The notes beneath the pieces were generated by a model. It was given only the letters and a program-made list of their open reading frames with translations. It did not search any database and had not been told where the DNA came from. DNA of 62,360 nucleotides from an uncultured SAR116 cluster alpha proteobacterium. GTDB lineage: Bacteria; Pseudomonadota; Alphaproteobacteria; Puniceispirillales; Marisalimonadaceae. The stretch is taken from assembly GCA_902530325.1 (NCBI GenBank), contig CACAAB010000006.1:1-62360 (forward strand). The letters run 5' to 3'. Shown here in pieces: positions 56,005-62,360 of the stretch (position 1 is the first letter of the stretch; each line of letters starts with the position of its first letter). The translations under genes and the position numbers were made by a program.

Positions 56005-56550
56005 TTGAGAGTTATAGGTGTCGATCCTGGTCTAAGGCATACTGGTTGGGGTGTGGTTGAGTTCAAAAATAATAAAATCTATCATATTAAAGATGGATCT
56101 ATATCTCCTTCAATTAAACAAGATGATGGAAAAAGATTACTTGAAATTAAAAACAGATTAAAAGAAATAATTAGTCAATATAATCCTAACATGTCTGCAA
56201 TTGAAAAAATATTTGTTGGAACTGGGTCAATTAGTAGTTTAAAACTTGGAATGGCTAGAGGCGCATCAATGATTGCTCTAGCAGAAGCCGGACTAACTAT
56301 AAAAGAATTATCCCCAAAGTTTGTAAAGAAAACAGTGACTGGTTATGGAAGTGCAACTAAAGACCAGATTAAATCAATGATTGAAAAGTTATTAAATATT
56401 GTTCCAAAAAATGAAGATAGTTCAGATGCTTTAGCAATTGCAATTTCTGGTCAAAATGTTGGTCAAGATAATACCTTTGCTTTTTCAGATGAAAATAATG
56501 GGCTAAATTTGGCAATAGCTAGAGCATTGCTTAATGAGCAAAATAAATAA
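56005..56550 (+). CDS. ruvC: Holliday junction endonuclease RuvC
   Basis: RuvC resolves Holliday junctions by paired nicks. The 181-residue protein starts at TTG (RVIGVDPGLRHTGWGVVE); the first catalytic Asp is residue 7. SAIEKIFVGTGSISSLKLG contains the conserved Glu, and SSDALAIAI the C-terminal acidic residues. The ruvC, ruvA, ruvB order is standard. Confidence 0.97.
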   Translation: MRVIGVDPGLRHTGWGVVEFKNNKIYHIKDGSISPSIKQDDGKRLLEIKNRLKEIISQYNPNMSAIEKIFVGTGSISSLKLGMARGASMIALAEAGLTIKELSPKFVKKTVTGYGSATKDQIKSMIEKLLNIVPKNEDSSDALAIAISGQNVGQDNTFAFSDENNGLNLAIARALLNEQNK

Positions 56551-56580
56551 AAAGTGAATTTAAAGTAGTCAAGGACAGAA

Positions 56581-57252
56581 ATGATAGCGTCTCTTTCAGG
56601 TACATTAAAGTCGATATCTAAATCTGAAATTATTTTAGAAGTAAATAGCGTTGGATATCTTCTTAATGTTTCTTCAAAAGTAATATCGTCTTTAGGTGAT
56701 ATTGGCTCAAATTTATCTTTGTTTACTGATTTACATGTTAAAGACGATAAAATTGTAATGTATGGTTTTTTTAATCAAATTGATCAGACAATTTTTAATT
56801 TACTTCAATCTGTTCAAGGAGTTGGCCCAAAAGCTGCCCTTTCTATCCTATCTGCTCTTACTGTAGAAGAATTAATCTTAGCGATTTCATCAGGTGATAA
56901 AGCTATGATTTCACGGGCAGAAGGAGTAGGTTCAAAGGTTGCTGCTAGGATTGCTACAGAATTATCGGAAAAAGTATCTAATCTTAATCTTATCAATATA
57001 GATCAAAATATAAAAAACGCTGAAAGTTCACAAGAAAATTTAAATTTAGCAAATGAAACACAATTTGGTGATAATCAAGTTGTAGAAGATACAATTTCTG
57101 CTCTTGTTAATCTTGGTTACACAAGAAGTGAGGTTTTTTCAATAGTAATGAAAATAAAAAAAGATTTTTCTTTGAAAGAAAAAAATAAAGACTTTACAGT
57201 TGGCAATATTGTACCTGTAGTGCTGAGAGCTCTATCTGGGGAGATAAAATGA
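56581..57252 (+). CDS. ruvA: Holliday junction branch migration protein RuvA
   Basis: RuvA binds four-way junctions and loads RuvB. The 223-residue protein has the OB-like N-terminal domain ([20 protein letters not shown]), the helix-hairpin-helix motifs ([34 protein letters not shown]) and a C-terminal domain with [12 protein letters not shown] that contacts RuvB. A linker of about 30 Asn/Gln-rich residues is visible. It overlaps ruvB by four bases. Confidence 0.97.
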   Translation: MIASLSGTLKSISKSEIILEVNSVGYLLNVSSKVISSLGDIGSNLSLFTDLHVKDDKIVMYGFFNQIDQTIFNLLQSVQGVGPKAALSILSALTVEELILAISSGDKAMISRAEGVGSKVAARIATELSEKVSNLNLINIDQNIKNAESSQENLNLANETQFGDNQVVEDTISALVNLGYTRSEVFSIVMKIKKDFSLKEKNKDFTVGNIVPVVLRALSGEIK

Positions 57253-58307
57253 TTGATAATAATGAAATAGATGAAAGGTTAGTAAATACGAGTATAATCG
57301 AAAATATAGAATCTAATGATATAAGCCTCAGACCTAGAAGGATTTCTGAATTTATTGGCCAACCGCAAGTTCAAAAAAATTTATCAACATTCATTACAGC
57401 AGCTGAATCTCGTAAAGAAGCAATGGATCATGTGCTTTTATTTGGACCTCCGGGACTTGGCAAAACTACACTTGCACAGATAATTTCTATTGAACTTGGT
57501 GTCGGTTTTAGATCTACTTCTGGTCCTATTATTAATAAAGCAGGTGATTTGGCAGCATTGTTGACAAATTTAAAGCCTAAGGAAGTTTTGTTTATTGATG
57601 AAATACACAGACTTTCTCCTAATATTGAAGAAATTTTATATCCGGCAATGGAAGATTTACAGTTAGATTTGATTATAGGTGAAGGACCTTCTGCTAGAAC
57701 TATTAAAATTGATCTACCTCCTTTTACATTAGTTGGTGCTACAACCCGTTCTGGTCTTTTAACGACACCCTTAAGAGATAGATTTGGCATCCAAATAAGA
57801 ATGGAATTTTATAATCCAAATGAATTAGTTAAAATTTTGCTAAAACAGGCTGAAAAATTGGAGGTTGATTTACAAGAAAGTGGCGCTTACGAGATTGCTA
57901 GAAGATCAAGAGGAACACCTAGAGTGGCCGGTAGATTATTAAGACGGGTAAGAGATATTCTTTCCGTTTCCAAAAAAAACATAATAGATCAACAATTTGC
58001 AGACAATGCTTTGTCTCAACTAGATGTTGATGCATCAGGTTTAGATGCTATAGATAGAAAATATTTAAAAATAATTATAGAAAAATATAATGGTGGCCCA
58101 GTGGGTCTAGATACTTTGTCAGCAACTTTATCGGAGCAAAAAGATTTGATTGAAGAAGTAATAGAGCCATATTTGTTACAGCGCGGATTAATTCAACGTT
58201 CCTCAAGAGGTAGGTTTGTTTCTGCATCGGGATGGAGGCATTTGGGTCTTAATCCTCCTAAAAATTCACAAGAAGAGATAGATATGACGGACACATCTAA
58301 CAATTAA
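57249..58307 (+). CDS. ruvB: Holliday junction branch migration helicase RuvB
   Basis: RuvB is the hexameric AAA+ motor of branch migration. The 352-residue protein has [19 protein letters not shown], Walker [17 protein letters not shown], Walker [17 protein letters not shown], sensor 1 [12 protein letters not shown] and the arginine-containing [20 protein letters not shown]-terminal winged helix ends [14 protein letters not shown]. It overlaps ruvA and is followed by ybgC after four bases. Confidence 0.98.
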   Translation: MIDNNEIDERLVNTSIIENIESNDISLRPRRISEFIGQPQVQKNLSTFITAAESRKEAMDHVLLFGPPGLGKTTLAQIISIELGVGFRSTSGPIINKAGDLAALLTNLKPKEVLFIDEIHRLSPNIEEILYPAMEDLQLDLIIGEGPSARTIKIDLPPFTLVGATTRSGLLTTPLRDRFGIQIRMEFYNPNELVKILLKQAEKLEVDLQESGAYEIARRSRGTPRVAGRLLRRVRDILSVSKKNIIDQQFADNALSQLDVDASGLDAIDRKYLKIIIEKYNGGPVGLDTLSATLSEQKDLIEEVIEPYLLQRGLIQRSSRGRFVSASGWRHLGLNPPKNSQEEIDMTDTSNN

Positions 58308-58311
58308 ATAT

Positions 58312-58785
58312 ATGACATTTTTTGATAATAAAAATAATTTTCAAAATCTTGACGGAGTAATTCAAGGAAATAATCATTTATTTTATCTTAAAGTTTATTG
58401 TGAGGATACAGATGTTGGGCAGATCGTATATCATGCCAATTATTTAAAATATTTTGAAAGAGCGCGTACTTCTTTATTGAATTTGTTAAAAATAGATCAA
58501 ATTGATTTAAGAAAAAACCATAATATAAACTTAGTTGTTAGGAAAGCTGATTTAATGTGGCACAATCCAGCTTTATTTAATGATAAAATATTAATAAAAA
58601 GTTGCCTTAAATATGCCAAAAATACAAGTATAACAATAAATCAATTAGCATATCGTTTTTTTGATATAGATAAAAAAAATGAATTACTGGTGTCGGGTAC
58701 AATCCAAATAGTAGCAGTCAACAAAGAATTTAAGGTAAAAAGAATCAATAAAATTTTAAATAGTGAATTTTTTCAAAATAAATAA
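58312..58785 (+). CDS. ybgC: Tol-Pal system-associated acyl-CoA thioesterase
   Basis: This 157-residue hotdog-fold thioesterase associated with tolQRAB hydrolyses acyl-CoA. YCEDTDVGQIVYHANYLKYFERARTSLL in three parts includes the catalytic Asp and the nearby Tyr and His. An unusual N-terminal extension of about 25 residues precedes the domain. It is the first gene of the Tol operon, 22 bases before tolQ. Confidence 0.93.
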   Translation: MTFFDNKNNFQNLDGVIQGNNHLFYLKVYCEDTDVGQIVYHANYLKYFERARTSLLNLLKIDQIDLRKNHNINLVVRKADLMWHNPALFNDKILIKSCLKYAKNTSITINQLAYRFFDIDKKNELLVSGTIQIVAVNKEFKVKRINKILNSEFFQNK

Positions 58786-58807
58786 TTGGAACTTGTGAGG
58801 TTTTTAA

Positions 58808-59521
58808 ATGAATCCAGATGTTAAAACAGAAGTAATATCAAGTGGACCTGATTTGACTATATTAGGACTTTTTTTTCAAGCGGATCCATTCGTAAAAGGT
58901 GTTATGTTTCTTCTTATTTTTGCGTCAATATGGTGTTGGGCAATTATAATTAACAAATACGCCCTTCTCAGAAACGAAAGAAAATTATCAATGGAATTTG
59001 AAGATGTTTTTTGGTCAGGGGTAAATTTAGAAGATTTATACCAACAATATTCTGAAAATATTAACAACTCTCAAGTTAGAGTTTTTATTAGTGGAATGAG
59101 AGAATTTAATAAAATCAATCAGAGACAAACCTTATCCGGTACAAAGTTAAAAGATATTTTTCAAAGAATAAATAATTCTATGCACATTTCTATTAGTAAA
59201 GAAATTGAAAGATTAGAAAAAGGTATGAGTTTTCTTGGTTCAATTGGTTCTGTAGCCCCTTTTATTGGCTTGTTGGGTACTGTTTGGGGTATTGTAAATG
59301 CCTTTCAATCCATAGCTATTAGTAACAATACTAGTCTTGCAGTTGTTGCACCTGGAATTGCTGAGGCTTTATTTGCAACAGCCCTGGGATTGTTAGCTGC
59401 AATACCAGCAGTTGCAGCATATAATAAATTTTCAAATGATTTGGAAAAATTGTCTAATAATTTAGAATACTTTTCTATTGAATTTTCAAATATTTTATTA
59501 CGTCAAGTTGAAGAAAACTAA
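58808..59521 (+). CDS. tolQ: Tol-Pal system protein TolQ
   Basis: TolQ is the proton-channel subunit of the Tol-Pal complex, used in outer-membrane constriction during division. The 237-residue protein has three transmembrane helices (about 28-48, 145-165 and 178-200) and the family motifs FLGSIGSVAPFIGLLGTVWG and GIAEALFATALGLLAAIPAV. The next start follows the stop without gap. Confidence 0.96.
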   Translation: MNPDVKTEVISSGPDLTILGLFFQADPFVKGVMFLLIFASIWCWAIIINKYALLRNERKLSMEFEDVFWSGVNLEDLYQQYSENINNSQVRVFISGMREFNKINQRQTLSGTKLKDIFQRINNSMHISISKEIERLEKGMSFLGSIGSVAPFIGLLGTVWGIVNAFQSIAISNNTSLAVVAPGIAEALFATALGLLAAIPAVAAYNKFSNDLEKLSNNLEYFSIEFSNILLRQVEEN

Positions 59522-59944
59522 ATGTATAATCGCATAAATAATAAAATGTATAAAAAAAATAGAATCATTAGTCAGATTAATGTGACTCCGTTTGTTGATG
59601 TAATGTTAGTATTATTAATAGTTTTTATGATTACAGCACCATTATTAACTGTCGGGGTGTCTGTAGATCTCCCTAAAACCAAAGCTTCGCAGTTAAACTC
59701 TAAAGGTGACCCAATTATAATAAGTATTAAGAAAAATGGGGAATTATTCATACAAGAAAGAGAGATTGATACTCTTCAATTATTACCAAGGCTTAAAGCT
59801 ATTTCTTCAGGGAATAAAAATCTTAGGATATACGTAAGGGGTGATAAAAATGTTCCATATGGTTTAGTCCTAGATACAATCGCAAAAATTAAAGGTTCTG
59901 GTTTCAAGAAGGTTGCCTTAGTAGCTAAGTTACAAGAAGGCTAA
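59522..59944 (+). CDS. tolR: Tol-Pal system protein TolR
   Basis: TolR has a single transmembrane helix and periplasmic domain. The 140-residue protein contains ISQINVTPFVDVMLVLLIVF, in which the Asp is the proton-carrying residue of the TolQR stator, then a ferredoxin-like periplasmic domain with IYVRGDKNVPYG. It starts directly after the tolQ stop. Confidence 0.96.
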   Translation: MYNRINNKMYKKNRIISQINVTPFVDVMLVLLIVFMITAPLLTVGVSVDLPKTKASQLNSKGDPIIISIKKNGELFIQEREIDTLQLLPRLKAISSGNKNLRIYVRGDKNVPYGLVLDTIAKIKGSGFKKVALVAKLQEG

Positions 59945-59948
59945 GATC

Positions 59949-60833
59949 ATGATTAGGTCTACTTTTATCTCTTTCGGGTTACATTCTTTTTTACTCACTT
60001 TAGCTTATTTTGGCTTACCAGCTTTGAAAGTTAAAGAACATATTGAGTTACCAATTGATATTGTAGAGGATACTCCTATAAGTTCTAAAACTTCTTTGAA
60101 GTTAGGAGAAAAAAAGGAAAAAAAAATAAAAGAAAAAAATAAGAAAATTGATAAAGAAGAAAAAATAAAAAAAAATCCCTCGCCACCACCACCAATACCA
60201 ACCAAAAAAATGGTAGAAAAAAAGAATATAGCCTTAAAAAAAGACAAGGAGATTAGAGAGATTGCAACATTAATTAAGAAAAAGCCAAAAATTGATATAT
60301 ACAAGAAAAAAGAACCAAAGCCCCCAAAGATTGTTAAAAAACCAGAAAAATTAAAAAATAAACAAAAAGAAAATTTTGCTAAAGGTATACTTAAAACATT
60401 AACAGAACCAAAAGTAATAAAAGATAAGATAAAAAAAGATAAGAGAAATAGTAACCAAGAAGTTTTAAAACAAATTAAAACAATAGTTGGTAATTCAAAT
60501 AGAGAGGTTAAAGAAACTGCAATAAATTTAAGTCAGACTGAAATCAATAGAATAGAAAATCATGTTAGAAAATTTTTTAATGTTTCTTATGCTGCCAGTG
60601 AGCTGAAAATAATCATAACTTTAAAAATTAGCACAAATTTAGATGGAACAGTAAGAAGCGTTGATATAATTGATGAGAGTTCATATAAAAAAGACAAATT
60701 TTACAGAGCTGCAGCTGATGCGGCAAGAAGAGCTGTTCTAGATAGTTCACCTTTACCTTTACCAAGTGGTAAGGAAAAATTATTTGAAAGTATAGAATTT
60801 GACTTTAATACATCTTTTATCAAGAATTATTAA
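59949..60833 (+). CDS. tolA: TolA-like energy transducer of the Tol-Pal system
   Basis: This 294-residue protein is in the tolA position. It has an N-terminal transmembrane helix (residues 5-22), a long Lys/Glu-rich, Pro-containing middle domain (about 50-170) of low complexity, and a C-terminal TonB/TolA-type domain with the VRKFFNVSYAA and YRAAADAARRAVLDSSPLPLP segments. The middle domain is far more charged and degenerate than the flanks. Assigning TolA relies on position and the C-terminal domain. Confidence 0.9.
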   Translation: MIRSTFISFGLHSFLLTLAYFGLPALKVKEHIELPIDIVEDTPISSKTSLKLGEKKEKKIKEKNKKIDKEEKIKKNPSPPPPIPTKKMVEKKNIALKKDKEIREIATLIKKKPKIDIYKKKEPKPPKIVKKPEKLKNKQKENFAKGILKTLTEPKVIKDKIKKDKRNSNQEVLKQIKTIVGNSNREVKETAINLSQTEINRIENHVRKFFNVSYAASELKIIITLKISTNLDGTVRSVDIIDESSYKKDKFYRAAADAARRAVLDSSPLPLPSGKEKLFESIEFDFNTSFIKNY

Positions 60834-60917
60834 TTGAAATTTTTTTTGCTTTTGCCATAATCCTGCCTCATAAGTTAACTAGTCATTTAATTCGAAATAA
60901 ATAAATTGAGGTAAGTT

Positions 60918-62258
60918 TTGTATAATATTTTCAAGTTGCTTGTTTTTAAAACGCTAATCTTAATAATATCACTTTTATCTTTACAGGCGTTTTCCGAAGA
61001 TCTAAGGATTAAAATTAATTCTGGCCAAGTTGAGCCACTACCAATTGCTATTGCAAATTTTACTGGAGAAGATGGAAAGACAAGTAAAATTGGAATGCAA
61101 ATTTCAACTGTAATTTCTAATAATTTAGTTGGTTCAGGGCAATTTAAGGCCATTGAAAGCGCCGCTTTCATAGCGCCACCAACAAGTCCCTCAGTAAGAC
61201 CTAATTTCATGGATTGGACACCACTAGGCATAAAAGCATTAATTACAGGTTCAGTTAAAACTCTAAATGACCAACAAATTGAGGTAGAGTTCAGATTATG
61301 GGATGTAATTGCTGAAACAGACTTAATAGGTTTAAGATTATCAGTTAATACTAGAGCTTGGCGAAGGGTGGCGCACATTATTTCTGATGAAATTTTTGAG
61401 AGATTATCAGGAGATAGTGGCTACTTTGATACAAGAATTGTATATGTTTCTGAATCTGGTCCTCAAAATAAACGTATAAAAAGACTTGCTATTATGGATC
61501 AAGATGGTGAAAATCATCAATTTCTAACAGACGGTAATTTTTTAGTTTTAACACCAAGATTTTCACCAACTTTACAAGAAATCACATACCTTGCATATTT
61601 TAAAAATGAACCAAGAGTTTATATCTTCAACTTAGAAACAGGACAACAAGAATTATTAGGATCATTTCCTGGAATGACCTTTGCGCCAAGATTCTCGGCA
61701 TCTGGTGAAAAAATTATTATGAGTTTAGCTGAAAAAGGTGTGACTGATATTTATACTATGGATCTAAATACTCAAGAGGTTAAAAGGCTAACTAATAGTC
61801 CATCGATAGACACATCGCCAAGTTTTTCGCCTGATGGTAAAAAAATTATATTTAATTCAGATCGTGGAGGAACACAACAATTATACATAATGGATTCTAC
61901 TGGGGAAAATGTTAAAAGAATTTCATTTGGTAAAGGAAGGTATGCAACGCCGGTATGGGCGCCAAAAGGAGAATTGATTGCATTTACTAAAATGCTCAAA
62001 AATAAATTTTATATAGGTGTAATGTCCCCAGATGGATCTGGTGAAAGGTTATTAGCCAAAGGATATTTAGTTGAAGGTCCAACTTGGGCGCCTAATGGAA
62101 GAGTTCTTATGTATTTTAAACAAGAAGCTCCAATAGACGATGGGAAAAGTACTAACGTTAACTTGTTTAAGATTGATATCACAGGATTTAGAGAAACTAG
62201 GATAGTTACACCTAGTGATGGTTCAGATCCTGCGTGGTCACCATTATTACCAAATTAA
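60918..62258 (+). CDS. tolB: Tol-Pal system protein TolB
   Basis: TolB is the periplasmic beta-propeller that links TolA and Pal. The 446-residue protein has a signal peptide ending near QAFSE, an N-terminal domain ([21 protein letters not shown]) and WD40-like beta-propeller repeats such as [25 protein letters not shown] and [11 protein letters not shown]. The start is TTG behind GAGGTAAG. It follows tolA after an 84-base gap. Confidence 0.96.
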   Translation: MYNIFKLLVFKTLILIISLLSLQAFSEDLRIKINSGQVEPLPIAIANFTGEDGKTSKIGMQISTVISNNLVGSGQFKAIESAAFIAPPTSPSVRPNFMDWTPLGIKALITGSVKTLNDQQIEVEFRLWDVIAETDLIGLRLSVNTRAWRRVAHIISDEIFERLSGDSGYFDTRIVYVSESGPQNKRIKRLAIMDQDGENHQFLTDGNFLVLTPRFSPTLQEITYLAYFKNEPRVYIFNLETGQQELLGSFPGMTFAPRFSASGEKIIMSLAEKGVTDIYTMDLNTQEVKRLTNSPSIDTSPSFSPDGKKIIFNSDRGGTQQLYIMDSTGENVKRISFGKGRYATPVWAPKGELIAFTKMLKNKFYIGVMSPDGSGERLLAKGYLVEGPTWAPNGRVLMYFKQEAPIDDGKSTNVNLFKIDITGFRETRIVTPSDGSDPAWSPLLPN

Positions 62259-62281
62259 AAGTCAAAGATTAAAAAATGTTG

Positions 62282-62293
62282 AACTTTAAAGTT
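62282..62293. repeat. 12-bp palindrome between tolB and the next gene
   Basis: AACTTTAAAGTT is a perfect palindrome 24 bases after the tolB stop. It could be a small operator or chance. No terminator follows. Confidence 0.3.
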
Positions 62294-62354
62294 AATTGGG
62301 GTAGTGTCAACGAAATTTGTAAAATATGTACATAATTAACTAACAGCAAGTTTT

Positions 62355-62360
62355 AAGGAG
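62355..62360 (+). promoter_or_regulatory. Ribosome binding site of the next gene (probably pal)
   Basis: AAGGAG is the final six bases of the window. After tolB the standard next gene is pal, so this is most likely its Shine-Dalgarno; the gene itself lies outside. Confidence 0.6.

Noticed and set aside
60005-60304. Minus-strand hydrophobic ORF opposite tolA
   Set aside because: The Phe/Ile/Ser richness is the complement of the Lys/Glu-rich tolA codons.

Overview
This window is a gene-dense, very AT-rich stretch of a bacterial chromosome, and everything in it looks like core chromosome: I see no insertion sequence, prophage, integrase or CRISPR array. The organism is most likely an alphaproteobacterium. 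The evidence is petABC with a fused cytochrome b, YbjN next to proC, yqeY-dnaG-rpoD followed by a CAT-anticodon tRNA, carAB-greA, zapA followed by a 6S RNA and fau, ruvCAB-ybgC-tolQRAB, and an ELM1-family gene. Low GC, short intergenic gaps and many overlapping genes suggest a streamlined, probably marine lineage of the SAR11/HIMB59/AEGEAN-169 kind. That placement is inference; no rRNA gene is present to settle it. Layout: 1-3.7 kb, hemF and the cytochrome bc1 operon petABC (+). 3.7-9.5 kb, minus-strand housekeeping genes (prs, rplY, pth, ychF, a dienelactone hydrolase; lgt and pgeF). 9.6-11.9 kb, UbiK-like, YbjN, proC and a TetR-like protein (+). 11.9-13.9 kb, an EnvZ/OmpR-type two-component pair (-). 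14.1-15.0 kb, ilvE (+). 15.0-20.4 kb, uvrB, uvrC, pgsA, moaD, moaE (-). 20.5-24.2 kb, an aspartate-type aminotransferase, msrP and selO (+). 24.1-30.7 kb, an ELM1-family gene, an Lrp regulator, greA, carB and carA. 30.9-35.3 kb, yqeY, dnaG, rpoD and a tRNA (+). 35.4-39.4 kb, a three-gene sugar-acid catabolic operon (+). 39.4-42.6 kb, ispB-type prenyl synthase, S24-like regulator, RNA methyltransferase and ribbon-helix-helix protein (-, overlapping). 42.7-47.6 kb, a tRNA-modifying methyltransferase, an S49 protease, a small membrane protein, glyQ and glyS (+). 47.6-52.9 kb, rpmE, a small membrane protein, an OmpA/MotB-like and ExbB-like pair, a degenerate SuhB, efp and a class I aldolase (-). 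53.0-62.3 kb, a coiled-coil protein, zapA, 6S RNA, fau, ymdB, yebC, ruvCAB and ybgC-tolQRAB (+), ending at a ribosome binding site probably belonging to pal. The most striking observation is that reading frames are broken in genes expected to work. rpoD is split at an A8 tract, exactly where the conserved sigma region 2 sequence continues in another frame. The 5-formyl-THF cyclo-ligase gene loses its N-terminus at an A10 tract. The ELM1-family gene has its conserved N-terminal motif in frame but no usable start codon. Either the assembly has homopolymer errors or this lineage relies on slippage at A tracts; reads and transcripts would decide. Other points of interest are an uncharacterised proton-channel/OmpA pair that is not flagellar, a SuhB paralogue lacking most metal ligands, an unusual sugar-acid operon, MsrP without an adjacent MsrQ but next to SelO, and an A10/G10 double homopolymer inside hemF.
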